The position numbers and the translations under genes were made by a program. From Delphinus delphis (Eukaryota > Chordata > Mammalia > Artiodactyla > Delphinidae), in assembly GCF_949987515.2 (NCBI RefSeq), contig NC_082684.1:15677701-15741700 (forward strand): a stretch of DNA of 64,000 nucleotides, in the 5' to 3' direction. This document shows positions 38,701-53,700 of this stretch, piece after piece. The first letter of the stretch is position 1. Every line of letters starts with the position of its first letter. The notes beneath the pieces are model-generated. The model had not been told where the DNA came from and made no database searches. It was given only the letters and a program-made list of their open reading frames with translations.

Positions 38701-41700
38701 TAAATAACTTACAGGTCGAAGAAGATCATAATGGGAATTAAAGATAATTCAAATGATAATGAAAAATGTATATATCAAAATTTGTGAGGGCTTCCCTGGT
38801 GGCGCAGTGGTTGAGAATCTGCCTGCCAATGCAGGGGGACACGGGTTCGTGCCCCAGTCTGGGAAGATCCCACATGCCGCGGAGCGGCTAGGCCCGTGGG
38901 CCATGGCTGCTGAGCCTGCGCGTCCGGAGCCTGTGCTCCACAATGGGAGAGGCCAACAGTGAGAGGCCCGCATACCACAAAAAAAAAAAAAAAAATTGTG
39001 ACATGCAGCAAAAATGGCACGTCAAGAGAATTTCATAGCTTAAATGTTTACATTTGCAAAATAAAAAGGACAGGCTAAGATAAATTAGTAAGAAAAATAT
39101 AGATGGGTATATTAAAAATAAGAGCAGAAATCAATGAAATAGACAACACACCAAAAGAGAATCAATAAAGCCAGAATTGTTGTCATGATAAACCTTTGAA
39201 AAGACTGACAAAATACACTTCTAGTGACAGATTAACCCAAGACAAAAAGAGAAAAAGCAAAATATTTTGAGGTGGCTAGCCCAGTAAAACTACAGAGGTC
39301 AGAGCGATGAGAGAACACTATCAACAACTCATGCCAATACATGTGCATAGATTTTTAAAAACCTGTCACAGGGCTTCCCTGGTGGCGCAGTGGTTAAGAA
39401 TCCTCCTGCCAATGCAGGGGACACAGGCTCGAGCGCTGGTCAGGGAAGATCCCACATGCCGCGGAGCAACCAAGCCTGTGTGCCACAACTGCTAAGCCTG
39501 TGCTCTAGAGCCCGCCAGCCACAACTACTGAGCCTGCATGCCACAACTACTGAAGCCCGCGCACCTAGAGCCTGTGCTCTGCACCAAGAGAAGCCACCAC
39601 AGTGAGAAGCCCGCACACCGCAATGAAGAGTAGCCCCCGCTCGCCGCAACTAGAGAAAGCCCGCACGCAGCAACAAAGACCCAACTCAGCCAAGATAAAT
39701 ACATAAATAAATTAAAAAAAAAAAAAACCCTGTCACAGACAAAGCTACAAAACAGTGAGTAAGCACACTAATTAATGACTTCGCAGTGTGTCACTTCACG
39801 CTTGCAAACAAATGGTACCGGTAAGAGTAGTAACAGTCCTCATCAGTAGAGATACTTGATACCTTTTCAGTTTTTTAAACTTTTACTTTAAAACAAAACG
39901 ATGATATAGAAAGCCACACAAAAGTAAGAGTTTAGTGAGTTCTTATAAGGCAAAACACCCTTATAACCACCATTCAGATCAAGAAAACAGACTATGTAAG
40001 CTACCCCACAAGCCCCACTTCATGTACTCCAATATAATCAGTCCTATTCAAAAGTAACCACCATATGCCTTTTGTAGTAATATCTACAGTTTGTGATTTT
40101 ATCACACAAGTGTATGAACCTAGACACTATAGATTAATCTTACCCCTTTTGTCTTTTAAGTCTTTTAATCTAGAATTCTCAGGCTGTTTGACCTATACAG
40201 TGCCCCAGAGAGGGTACTTTGCCTGTTGCACACTCATGGTGCAGCAATTAACATATTCCTCTGGCCTCTGTACTTCCTGCAAGCTGACTGCTGCATCAGA
40301 GGCTTGATCACTCAGGTTCAAATCCTCTGGCAAGACTAAGGTAGTGTTTTATTCTTTCATTGGGAGGCACAAAATGGCTGATTTTCACTTTAAAAACCAT
40401 TTTAGTAGCCATTATCAGTGCCTAGATTCATTAATTCACTGTTAGTTGGGAAAAACCACTAGAATTCTATCATTTTTTTCACTTCTTAGCTAGATTTATT
40501 TTAAAAGATGCTTCCTTCATCTACTATATCACAAGGGGTAGCAAACATTTTCTATTTTAAATTCTGTGGGCTTTATGGTCTGTTGCAACTATTCAACTCT
40601 GTGGTTGTAGTATAAAAGCAGCCACAGACAATACATAAACAAATGGGCATAGTTTACTTCCAATAAAACTTCACTTACAAAAACAAGTACTAATTCCTAT
40701 ACTACTTTGATACCCAGTGGTACCATCCTTAAAGGAAAGACAGCATAAATGCTCAATTATTTTATTTCTCTGGTTTCCAAGACAATGAATTAGTATCTAT
40801 TATCCTCCAAAAGGACCGACTGTTTACTTAAAAATGCCATCATGAAATCACAGATTCAAAACCGTTTGACAGACTTCAATTCACTGGAAATCCTTACTAA
40901 AGCTCAAATCCCAGTTTCCAACTACTCTTCACAAATTGGCCCAGTTAGTACCTACTGGCTACTTTAAGGGTTTTCCCATTTTCAGGTCCATGATTTATTG
41001 GAACTGCACATAATGCTGACACAGCAAATTGCACACCACAGTCAAAGACTTCTTTAAAAAAAGAGAGAACAGACAAATATAAGATGGAATCCTTAAGGCT
41101 TCACAAAACAAGTAAATTTGAGATGAACCTGGAACAATTTAAAGGACACAGCTGAGGAGGAATGAAAAAATGTATTCCAGCACTGTAAAAGTATTAAGTC
41201 ATGACGAGCATACAGTTTTGGTGGGGTTTTTTAATCAGATTTCAGTAGAAGAGGAAAAGAACTAGACTCTTTCCTGATGGGAACAGAAGAAACAGGTTGG
41301 AGAGCAGTGGAGAAGGGCTGGGCAGGCCCAGGGACCAGAAGCTGCCTAAAGGCCAAGCTGATGACATCAGTCCTAGATAATGCACAGTAGGAAGAGAAGC
41401 TATAAATGCTCTCACAGAAGAGTCACATGATCAGAGTCACACTTCAGACAGGAGAGTCTGTGCAAGAGTTGAGGGTGGGAGGTTGAGAGAAAGGAAGCAG
41501 AAAGATCAGCTGGAAGTATGTCAGGCACAAGGGGATAAAGTAGTATCACTGGGACAATAAGGCAGTTCTGGCAGGTCAGAGACAGGATGCTCAGAGAGGG
41601 GAGATTTAAAGATTTCAAGTTCAAGAGAAGAGGGGTAGGATTAACAAAAAGAAGAAAAGGAAGAATGTAGGTATCTATGTATCTTTAAGTAGAAGCTTTC

Positions 41701-44700
41701 TAAAGACTGGCAATTATTAATGCTAGGTGACTGGGTTCATGGGAATTCATTGCACTATTCTCTCCACTTCTGAGAACACTAAAAATTTCCCTAATGATAA
41801 GATTTAAATTCTAAAAAGTGTAGGTACGGACTTTCCTCATGGTCCCTTATTCTATTTGGGGGCCTATTAATAAGCCCTTTTCTCATAGTATAACCAACAT
41901 TTCATAAATACCCACTGGAAAATACTTAATGCCTCATGAAAAAAGTGTAATAGGCAATGAAATATCATTTAAATTATTACCTTGACTTTTGTCTATATTA
42001 TCTCCTTTTGTTTCCTCTTCTTTAATGGGGGAACTCATTCTGGGGGCCCTGCTTTGCCCCTGGACCATTTCTGCTAGCAATTCTTCTTGAGAAGTTCGAG
42101 TTCTGGGGGCAACTGGAAGTGTCTGTTTCTGTGAGACTTTTATATAAAAAGCAAAAAAGATGGAAATCCAAATGAAGTAATATTTCAAAACTCAACAGTG
42201 AATATCACATTAAATATAAATGCCTCCTTGGGTTTAGAATATGAGGAGTTAGAAACAATTCATAGACACCTCATTTTTCCTTATAATATTCTATGACTCA
42301 GTTACCCATACTTATGTAAACAACATTTATACAGTTTAAACTACATGCCATAAATACACTGCAGCACACATGTATTCATTTTTAACCAAATGTAGTCTGG
42401 GTTCTGCCTCATGGTTCTATAACAATTTCAAACTGTAATCTAGATAACCTAGGTGAAGAAAGAATTTCAATGCTATCTCTCAAAAAACTTGGAAAACTCT
42501 CCAATGACAAAAGCAGGAAATTAAGGTCACAGTGATAAGTCTGAATTTCTCATCATTGTAAACACTCAATATTGCTGACAGACCAAAAAAGAAAATGTAA
42601 ACAGATGAACTGTTATGTCAAGTGTTGGCCTTTGCCTGATAATCCTTACCCTATAAGCCAAAAGCTGTTTATGTTCAGGGTTAAATTAGGGATGAGGAGA
42701 AGCAAGGGGACAGGTGACGATCAGGCTCAAAAGTTGCTAGCTTACAGTTTATTTCACTTTAGAAAGCGGTCATATAAAAAGATGCAAAGGAGAATAGAAA
42801 AGCAGAACAATGCGAAAAGAACAGTCATCAAATCCACAGCAAAAATAAAATTTAAAAATTTAGAGTGGGTAATCATCACAGCTTATTAACAGAAAATTTT
42901 ACATATTGGCTATAGCACATGGGGCACAGAGTAATGGGTTCTACTGAGAGGAAAGAAACCAACCTGTTCATATACTAGACAAATTTTTCTAATTTCAGGC
43001 TCTTAATATTTTCAAATTTTGCTCCCTTTTAAATAACATAAGTTCATATCTAATGTTGACTCTAATGCTATAAATATGAAAAGTCTCATATTTATCAAAA
43101 CTCCCTTTTAAGATTTCCGTTATATATTTCACATACATTAGAAAGAGGGAGTAAAAGGCATTAGAGTTGCTCAGAGAACTAAGTTCCACTGACAGTCGGG
43201 AAAGCTTCTCAAACTGGTCAAATCTCCTTTTAATCATTCTCTGAACCTCACCTTGGTCCTGACATCTGGCAGGCATCTGTATTTTATCACAACTTGAGGA
43301 GCAATCATCTATAGCTTACTCAAGACTTACAGAAATCTCTTACTTAATGTCAACATAATACATTTAAATTACCTGCAGAGTAGTTAGTTGTTTTTGTTAC
43401 GGATTCTTGAGCTTCAGATATAGCCTTCAAAATTAGATTCTTGTTAGCTTGTTTGGAAGGTGGAAGTGAAGGTCTAAAAAAGTTAAGAAAGGTATACTGA
43501 TTAAATTTTAGATTTGAGTTCTTTACATGCTAGCCATCCATTATACCTTTACTACAGCCTTCTCTTAGGTTTGGAACAGACTAGCTGTAGTTTTTAGGAA
43601 ATGCCAACTGGATGAGAACCTTATAACCTTATAACTTTTTAAAATAATGAATTTGGATCAAACTTCCTCCCACCCATATTACAGTTTTTAATATTCTTTG
43701 CAATCTTCTCCAATTTTAGGCAACTTCTCTTTCATTAATAGAAGTGTTGCTCAAAAACCAATGGAAAAGTCTTACATGGTATTAAATTTATATTTTCATG
43801 ATACCCTCTTCAAGGAACCCAGAAGACTCCACCAGGCGATGAAAAATTAATGTAGACATGTTCGGGTACCTCCGTTCAGGTTTCGCTGGCACTGACACAC
43901 TGCTGGAGATGCTTCCTGTACGGGACCCACAATCATCATCTTCCTCCTCCTCTTCTCCATCATGATTGAATTTTTTTACTTTAACAACTGAACTTACCAC
44001 AGGCAACTTTCTCTTCCGAAAGTTTTCTTCCTGCAATCAGATAAATTTCCACTTACCTAGTCTCAGAAAATAAAATTCTACTACAGAATACTTGCTTCTT
44101 TTCAAGAAAACGCCAAGCACATTAAGAATTCATGGGCTATTTCCCTGGTTTCTTATAAAAATACAAGTAATATCTCCAATAGCCAATCTTTAGCTAAAAC
44201 AAAAACCAGTGCTTTAATTCATTTATAAACAGCAATATATAGCACTGTTGAGGAAACCAATAAAATGGAGTTACTCAATTGTTTACTGGCAGTTGCTGTG
44301 AAGGATCTAATACTGACCTAAAATCCTCGCAAAATGATAAGGTAAGGTTAAAGCTATCTCAACTGTTAGCATCCAGGAATGTAAACAAGATGTAAAGTAT
44401 CTGTAGCCAGTTGTGGAGAGGAAAATCTGACTGATGTATTATGTTGAGCAGCACAGAAATCAGTTTAAAACAAACTTGCAGTATGTGTTTAGTTATTCCA
44501 TGTACAATTTAGCATTAAGAACTGACAATTTTCAGCCTAATGAGTCAGAATTTAAAAGTATATACAAACCTCAATGCTCATCTTTTCTGAGCTGTTTCTG
44601 AAGAAGGGACTATAAGTCTCTTCTAAGCTGTTAAGCACTTCTGGTTCACACAAACGTCCTGTTTCATATATCCGGCTAGTCTGAATATCGAGTTGCTTGG

Positions 44701-47700
44701 CAGCATGAATACTGTTTTGCTGCTGTTGAAACTGCAACCTGTTTAAATGAGCACCACTGTCTGCATTTCGACTTGCAGGTGGTCGATAAATTTCAATAGA
44801 AGGGCGAGAAGAACCATACGTAAGTGTCACTGTAGGTTTTTTCTGAGATAAGGGATTCTCCTGCACAAAATTGAGATCTTCATCAATGAGATCATCTGGT
44901 TCTGGCTTAATATCAATCACATCTTCAGAGGGTGCTGGCTCCCTCAAAGGTTTCACTGTTGACATTAGTCGGGTTGCAGCTCCATCATCATAAGTCTGTC
45001 TGTTAAAAAGGAAAACAAAACCAAAAAGGGTGTGTTACCAATTTAGAGCAGTATCTTCAACTCTTCAAAGGATATTTAGATACATCTTAATGAAAAAGTA
45101 TGGATAATCCCTTTATGTAGTCCATTAAAAACTACTTTGAAATTGCATTCTTTTTTTTAAACTTTGACTTACTACATTTTATATAAAAGGTAATCATACT
45201 TTGGACTTATCCTTCATTATTTTATTCAAAAAAACTGCTCATGACCACCTCATTTCCAAAAATTTCTGAAAACAGCAATTTAAAGACATATTAACTAATG
45301 TAAATGTCACATACACACACCCACCTGCCCACAGGTCTACACAAGACTCTTACCTGACATTAGTAGCCTTCTGCTCCTGTGAACTTGTAGAAACCCTAGA
45401 TTCTCTTTTTTCAGGTCTAGTGCTAGAAACTGCAAGAGGTGGCACTGCAGCTTCATGCCTTCTCTCATCTCCTCGACTGAAACTGCTCTTGTTTGAAGGT
45501 ACATTACTATCAAAGATGTTGGTATCGGAAGACTTTAGACTAGAGGGGTCTAGAAAGAAAAAAACACAGTCCCTTGAAGCTATTTTTATTACTTTGAACC
45601 TTCCCCTTCTTCACCACCAATTTTAAAGCAATAAATATGTGTTCTTCCACAACATTTTTAATGGGTGAATATTATTCCATACATAGTGATATAATAATAT
45701 ATCTAATTTATTATTACTGGACTTTTAATTTTCAATTATAAAACACTGAAATATCCTTGAAGCTAAATCATTGCACACATCCATAATTATTTCCTTAGAA
45801 TAAATTGCATACTTTCCCTTCCCTTGTTCAAATCACCTTCGAATTATATTAAGTTTATTGCTTTTAAATTCATAAAAATGTGGGCTTCCTCAAAAACTTC
45901 AAATGAACTACCATTTTCAAATTTATGGTTTTTTTCCCCAAAGCAGTATAAGTGACTTCAGAAAAACGATCATATGCTATAGCAAATTCCAAAAACACTC
46001 ACACATCATCTTTATGAACCTTACCAGTTGTTACAGAACGAAGTTTATCTAATACACCATGAAGCCTAAAAGAAAAAAACCAAAAAAGTTAAAGCTTCTG
46101 TTAATCAAGAAACATTGGATTTCAACTGTCACTCTAAATTTGATGACATTTTAGATCTAGTCTTCAGATAAACACTGACAGATGGTACTGAATGGAATTT
46201 AATGGATAAATAGTATTAAAATTAAGTTTTACATTTTTTTTAAAAAGGCTGTACATGAATATTGTAGAATAATCAAAAATCTTATTTTTTCATCACTATT
46301 TTCAACACCTAGCCTCTGCAAAAATAAGGGCAATGATTATCATCTGACCACACAGCGCTGATCCACAAAGAATATCATTCTGTTTCAAAAGAACTAAAGA
46401 TTCAAGGTAGATAAAAGGAGATAAAATACCATAAATGTAAAGTAACATTATTAAAATTGTTTTAAGCACAGTTTAAATTTATTTTTTATCTACTTAGATG
46501 GTTTCTGGAAGAACTTTATCCTGAGAGGTGAAAAAACTTTAAAAATAATCTCAAAATATATCACTTCATTATAACTACTGTTTTCAAAACTAATGCTGTA
46601 AACAAGCCACAACCTTAATTATAATATAACCTATTTTAGTAGTTATGTACAAGGCAAAACTGTCTTACAATCCTTCCAGGAGGCCAGGCATCCTAAAAAC
46701 ACCAGAAATATCTCATTATAATAATGTTTCACCCAGAACCCAGTCACATGCCACTATCCCCTAGGATACAGTTATTGCAGGGCTCCAAAGAATCAGAATA
46801 GTCTGTTTGTGGCGGGTGTAAATGAACACTTAAGAAAGCAAAGTGTCAAAACAGAGACACCATCACTTTTATCAGTACATGGTGAAGAATAAAATTTATG
46901 GCAAGATGAAAGAGTTGAATTAATGTGATTTTAAATTCAAATTCAGTTGGCAGTCTGCTTATGTAAGAAATTTGTCTAAAGCACTCCCTCAAGTTATCTG
47001 AGAAAGGATCTACTAGGTCAATGTCCCATATTACGTTACTAGGACTCAAAGTGATCCAAATGTTGAACCAAAAGTCTAGTCATAAAAAACGTACATGAAA
47101 CAAAACAAGTACCTGGACCGCTGAAGCATTTAAAAAAAAAAAAAAAAAGCAGTACTCTTGATAATGGTAATTTCCCCAGTCAAAAGCACCATGATCTCTC
47201 TTCTTTTGGTAAACTCTGGGGACAAACCATAATAAGTGGGTTAGGTCACCCACACTGTAGGAGTGTATGTACCAAAACATTTAAGGAACAACCACTGCAC
47301 TCAATGTTCTTCAAAAATGTGTAATATAAACCCAGAGAATTCTGTGTGGAATTTCAAGAAAGCTTCACCGGAGTTATAAAGGATACAGTTTCCCATTGGG
47401 GCCAAAATGCCTTTAAGACAAACTTTGGTTTAAAGGCAAGTTAACCAGTTTCATATTCCTCCTTATTGCCTATCTGGTCTCCCAGTCTCTTGCCATTCAA
47501 ATTAAGCAGGCCACTGCTCATGCAACTTTTGCTCCATCTATCAACTTGTGCTGCAACTGGTGGTTCCCAGTGAGGACCTTTATATGATCCTTCCTGCTCT
47601 GTTCTCAGCCACATCGTTACCCTCCCCCAGCTCTCACTCTACCTCAAACCTGGTACCAGAACCTGGCCTGCCTTCATAAATTAAATCTCATGCTTTTGGT

Positions 47701-50700
47701 CAGTATTCTCAACCAAAGGAATATGTGGTTTGAAAAAGGACACTGGAAATTAAAATACTGATTTATATTTGAACACAAAGTTGCCTATTTCAAAATTCCA
47801 GACTTCAAAAAGCTCCAAACTGGGCTTCCCTGGTGGCGCAGTGGTTGAGAGTCCGCCTGCTGATGCAGGGGACACGGGTTCGTGCCCCGGTCCGGGAAGA
47901 TCCCACGTGCCGCGGAGTGGCTGGGCCCGTGAGCCATGGCCGCTGAGCCTGCGCATCCGGAGACTGTGTTCCGCGACGGGAGAGGCCACAACAGTGAGAG
48001 GCCCGCGTACCGCAAAAAAAAAAAAAAAAAGCTCCAAACTAAAAAATTGATTTGAAATTTTGTCAAAAAACCTTGCCTCCTAAGTTAGCTGACTGAAGAA
48101 AGCAATTCAGGAAGTCAACCCAGTCCAAAAAACATCTATAACTGGTTTTGGTGGAGGGAAAGGAATGATAACATGCTGAAGTTTACAAAAGAAACGTATT
48201 AACTACAGTCAACACATACTAAGGACTTGTTATGGGCCAGGCACAGCTGTGAGCACATTACATGTATTAGCTATTTAATTTTCACAACCACCCTATAAAG
48301 GTGATTTACGATACCCATTTTGCAGATGGAGAAACCAAGGAAAGAGGCAGATCCAGGATTCAACCTTGGCAGTCTGGCTCCAGAGGCTGTGCTCTCAACA
48401 CTCACAACCTGCCTCACAACACTGAATCTGACTCTCCTCTCAAGAACCTCTTTTCAGACAGAACACCTACTCTTGACTTGAGCCAAACTTTGGTCTGAGG
48501 GGTAAATATTCAGAAACATACCATACGGTGAATCGAATTGTGTTGTTCCCTAGAAACAGGGACAGGTCCTCTGTCATTTGGTCCTGACTTTTCTTGTTGG
48601 CCACCATCACCATAATGTAATCAGGAAGTTCTTCATCTATTTAAAAGGAAAAGTATATAAAAACTTTTTATGCTTTCCTTAATATTTTCTTCTACTTGAA
48701 GCTGATGTGCTTGAAAATATAGATGTAGTTCTAAGAATGTCAGCTCTAGTGGAATTATGCTGGACAAAAAGTATAGCTTTCTTTCTCTTTATTCCATAAG
48801 TATTTCAATTACTAGAAGAACAGGAACTAGGAATAACTAATAAATATTTACATAACTAGATATTCTGAATTACGGTATCAAACTTGAGAGTGCATTCATT
48901 TCCTTTAATCTTTTTTAATAATGCTCATTAACTTCAGAAAAGCTTCCAGAAAGCATACTGGACATTTCTCAAGAATAATACTGAGTTTTGTTCAGTTTTG
49001 TGCGTGTTTGTTTCAAAATGACACTCATTTCTCAAGGAACACCTTTATCCTTGGTAAAGGCAGATTTTAATTAGGGTAACAAACTTGCAGCAACATCAAA
49101 TAAACTAAAACCACCCCAAAATTATACATCATTTAAAAAATTTAATCTTAAGATTAGTTAAATGATTTCTACTCAACTCACTGTTTCATTCTTATACCCT
49201 CCTAACAGTGAATTATGAGGGTGAGGTCTAGGACCAAAAACAAACAAAAAAACCCCAAAGCAAAAGCAAAAGCTATTTATCAGGAACTTTGATCCCTACC
49301 AAAAAAAATTCCTTTAGATTCTTTAATACCTTAAATATTCACAACATTTCTATGTAGGCAGAAAGGTTCATTTCAGAACTACTATCAGACATTTGTTTCA
49401 AGAAGAAATATCAAAAATCCAGTTCAAGAAAAGCACAAATACACTAAAGCCCTATCTACAAATGGAAACAGAGAAATCAGAATACTTGCTAGAAGCATGC
49501 AATTCAATGTGAGGAGATAAAAGAACAAGTAGTCAGTCATTTGTTATTTTCTTTGTAAAGTATCAAAAGGCTCCACTGCTTTCTGGCAACTTTAGTAAAT
49601 AAGCCTCACAGCTTATTTACACAAAGTGTCCCTACCATGGGCTGCCATTGGTAACCCAGGAAAGGAAAACAAAGTTGGGGTGCTTTGGCAGTCTTGACAG
49701 TTTTTCTCCCTCATAATGTCAGTAATGAAAACAAATAGGCTGTGCTTTCTGACACTATATATTAGTTTGCATTTTATAAAATTTTATGTAAATGAGGTCA
49801 GCAGTTGCTCTGGTACAGGGTGGGGACAAGGACAGACGGTAGGGAAGGATACAAAAGAGCCCCAGGAAAACCCAAAAGGAAACTTTTGGAAGTGATGGAT
49901 ATGTTCATTAGCTTGATTATGGTGTATACATATCAAGACATAGCAAACTGTAAATAGGTGGAGTTTATAACAATTATATTTCAACAAGGCTGTTAGAAAT
50001 TCTAACATCGTTCTCTCAGTAGACACAAAATGAGAAATAAGAATCTAATGAAAACTAACGTGTTTCTGGGACTTCCTTGGCAGTCCAGTGGTTAGGACTC
50101 GGTGCTTCAATCCCTGGTTGGGAACTAAGATCCCGCAAGCCTTGTGGCACGGCCAAAAAATAAATAAAATAAAGTGTTCATGATACATTCCTACAGAATT
50201 CTAATAGCATTCTCAAGTTCATCTGAAATCTATGTACTGAAAAACAGTAAAATGTTGACGGTTCCTGCAAGTTCATACTTCCTAAAATGTGAATTTAAGA
50301 CTGCTCTGAATTATAACTGCCATCTCACTAAAGTACTCCATTTTAAACAAACACAAATGAAGCCGTATCAACTCTTAACAAACAGCTGCTCATCTTTATA
50401 TCCCACTCAATGCCTTGAAAATAGATATTCAAATATTTACTAAAGAATTGTTTCCATAAAAAGGTTTCCAGTACTTCAGCACAAAGAAAGGGATTAGAAA
50501 GTCACCCTTTTCAGAAGGACAATGATGCCTATACATTCAAATAATTAGGTAGCTAACTGTAAACAAATAATGTATATTTCAAATAGTCTAATGGTGATCC
50601 CTGTTTACCCACTTAATCAACATTCATGAAAATATCTGGTGCTCTGCTAGGCCACTGAGACACAACCAATATGAAGTCTCTGCCCTCAAGAAACTTCCAG

Positions 50701-53700
50701 TCAAGAAGTAGAGGCAAACAAGTTGAGAAGCTGTGCTAATATGTTAACAGCTGGGACAGATGAGTTCAAGAGGAGCATACGGGAGTGACTCCTATCCTTC
50801 TGTTCACTCACCAAGTTTCTATTATGAAGCAACCATAATAGAAACATCAACGACCCAGAAGACCTGAGTTCTTGGGTCTTAAATCTGCTGCTGACCAGCT
50901 GTATTTAGCCCTCCCAAGACTCCATTTCTTTATTTGTAAAAAAGTAAATTACCTGCCATCCCCACTCCAGCATTGTGTTCAGGTACAAATAGAACTCTAT
51001 GAAAATATTTTGAAAACTATAAAATACATGATATCTTTACTACAATTACACTTCCCATTGGACTTCGTCAAGCTTGTAACCAGGTTTTTAGTATTAATAG
51101 GCTCAAAATTCTTGGTTTGAGGTTTCTGATAAATGATAGGAATCATCAGATTGAATTTAGACCCAAGTAATATGTGTTTATGTTTTCATGTGCTAGAATT
51201 ACTAAAGTTCTCACTGTAGGTTTTCTGTGGATTTCTTTTTGACCCAAAACAAGTTCTTGGCACAAAGCTGGCATCCATTAAATGTTGAATGAATAAAAGA
51301 ATAAACAATCCTGGTTCAGCTTCATCTTTAACCTGTGAGCCTCAATTTTCTTATCTGTTAGTCTTACAACAATCCTGACAACAAATAATTAGTATGTGGC
51401 AAACTACCATCTGGTCTCAGGCCCCCCTTTACACTACTGAAAATTACTGATGATCCCAAACAGCTTTTATTCATGTGCGTATAGCTACTGATATTTACCA
51501 TACTAGAAACTGCAACTCAGAATTTTTAGATTTCTTAATTCGTTTAAAATAATACACCTATGCCATAAACAATAAACCTGTTTTATGTTGTTCTAAAAAA
51601 AGAATGTGAAGAAAATCTGGTCTCACACAGGTATGCAACGGGAAAAGGGGTATTTTAGTACCCTTTTCAGATAATGTGGATATTCTCCTGTGATACTACA
51701 CCAAAACTCAACGAGTGGTAGTTTCTTGAAGGTAAGCAACAATACTGAATCTAAAAACTGTATCAATGACCTTTTTGTACTCTGTTACATGAAAATCCAT
51801 TGATCCATCCTGCACTTTTAATGGATCTTTCTTATCCCTGTACAGTTTAAAAATATTCATGCATTGGTCATTTGAAAAATTACTGGTTCACTGAGCTAAA
51901 CAAACCACTGGCATACGGATACATTTCATTATACAGTATAGAAGAACCATTTGCTAATATCACCACGCTGTCAAATTTATGGAGGAAGACAAATTTTCCA
52001 AAATTCTGATTTTCATTTGAAAACTCAACTTTGTCATTGGCAACAAACTTTACTAGTTCTTTACCTTTGCTCACTTTCAGGAAAATGTCTGCCAAAAATC
52101 CAAATTATGTAACTAGCCCGTTAGTCTTTCTTAGAAGTTAAAAATGATGTTCCAAAGGGTAAAAGGGGGGAGGGGGATGGATAAATTAGGAGTATGTGAT
52201 TAACAGATAAATTACCATAATAAAACAGATATGCAACAAGGACTTACTGTATAGCAAAAGGAACTGTATTCAATATTTTTTAATAGCTTATAACGGAAAA
52301 CAATCTGAAAAAAGTACATATATATGTAAAACTGAATCACTTTGCTGTACACTTAAAACTAACACAATATTGTAAATCAACTAAACTTTAAAAAATAGTT
52401 CCAAAAAAAACAAAAGAAAAAAAAATTCCATGAAAAAGGTGGCTAGGTCAGTTCTCAACTCAATCACACAAATTCTTTGCCTTAAGACAACCCATCATGC
52501 TTCAGTATGGCAGAAGTACTATGAGTACTTCCTATTTCCTAACACCACATATTAAAAAGATGTAGTCAGGGCCAGGGTTTAAAAAAATATTTTACTTCAT
52601 CACTTACATTCATAAATGAAACTGGCCTCTTTTTTTTTTTTTCTTTGTAATTGCAAGTGGAAGGGTGGTGAAGAATACGATAATTTCTTGTAAAGTTTGG
52701 TGTGAGATACTGATTCGGGCTAAGGTACCAGCAGTTTTACTCACCCCTTTTGCACAGTCCAAATGTCAGCACGGTGAAAATGGCAAATACCCTGTCAGTA
52801 TTAATATGAAAATAGTTTTGACTTCAGAGACCCTTGGGGTCTCCCACACCTGGAGAACCACTATCATAAGTGGTAGCTATTATTTTTACAGGAGGCACCA
52901 GCTTTGGAGCCAAACAGACGCAGGTCTCAATCCATAAAACCTTGCTCAAGCCAAGCACCCAAAGCCTGTTTCCCTGCTTGTACAACTGGGGATATTACCA
53001 CTTACCTTCCAGTGTTCTCCTGGGGATTATCGTGACCTAATGCATATACGACAATAATTAAGCACAGTGCCTGGCCCAGAGTAAACACTCAAGTTATAAT
53101 TTATAAAAAAATAAAAAGAAAAAAGACACATTACCATCGGGAGGTAAGAAAAAAAGGGGCAGGAAAAATAAAGAGATCTGAAAATAAAACTCACTGAACC
53201 ACGAGAGAGGTAAATGCCAGACAGCATCATTCACATGCAAAATAATAATTCTGAAAAATGAAGTTCAAGAGGAAAGGAAAGAAAATAGGAAAAACAACAG
53301 AAATCAGACAAATATTAAGGAAAATATGACAGAGCCTCAACAGAGGAAGCTAAACGATTTCAAAACACCCTATTAGAAGGGGATCTGGGAAAAAAAACAA
53401 TGTTGCATATAAAGCTTTCAATGGAAAGATAGTACGGAAAAGAAGTAACCAGGGAGTATCAGATTCGAAGGTAAAAGGGCGTCTCTCCAAAGTCAAAGGC
53501 ATGATAGGAAAAATGCATTCCTAAAATTAAATTCGCTGCAAATTCTAAAGTCTATTAGGCTAACAACAGAAGACTTACCAACGTAAGCTCCTAGTTCTTG
53601 CAATTTCCCCTTAATGGCACTCTGAGGGAAGAAAAAAACCATCGTGCGCGTGAGAAAGGCGGCCCTGGGAAAACAGACCGACTGCAGCGCAGAGGCAACT

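Larger units (their letters stand above)
28940..41980 (-). other. ZC3H14 intron 9 (13 kb, repeat-rich)
   Basis: The longest intron. Besides the candidate alternative first exon it holds CHR SINEs (31556, 31858, 34650, 38788, 39370), L1 fragments in both directions, MIR and L2 remnants, a hAT-like remnant and three microsatellites. 28940-30490 and 39730-40500 show nothing I can name. Confidence 0.7.
41981..48636 (-). other. ZC3H14 exons 3-9 with introns 3-8
   Basis: Seven exons separated by introns of 0.35-2.5 kb, of which that between exons 3 and 4 (46066-48521) is the longest. It holds the CHR SINE at 47810-48040 and a MIR remnant at about 48205-48415. The shorter introns show only AT-rich sequence. 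Confidence 0.6.
48637..53578 (-). other. ZC3H14 intron 2
   Basis: 4.9 kb with a CHR-1 SINE (50067-50174), MIR/L2 remnants (about 50620-51000 and 51230-51300) and the hAT element split by L1 (51395-52885). I see no exon. Confidence 0.65.

Noticed and set aside
51880..52095. Minus-strand frame of 71 codons as a gene
   Set aside because: It is a surviving piece of the ancient hAT-like element that spans 51395-52885.
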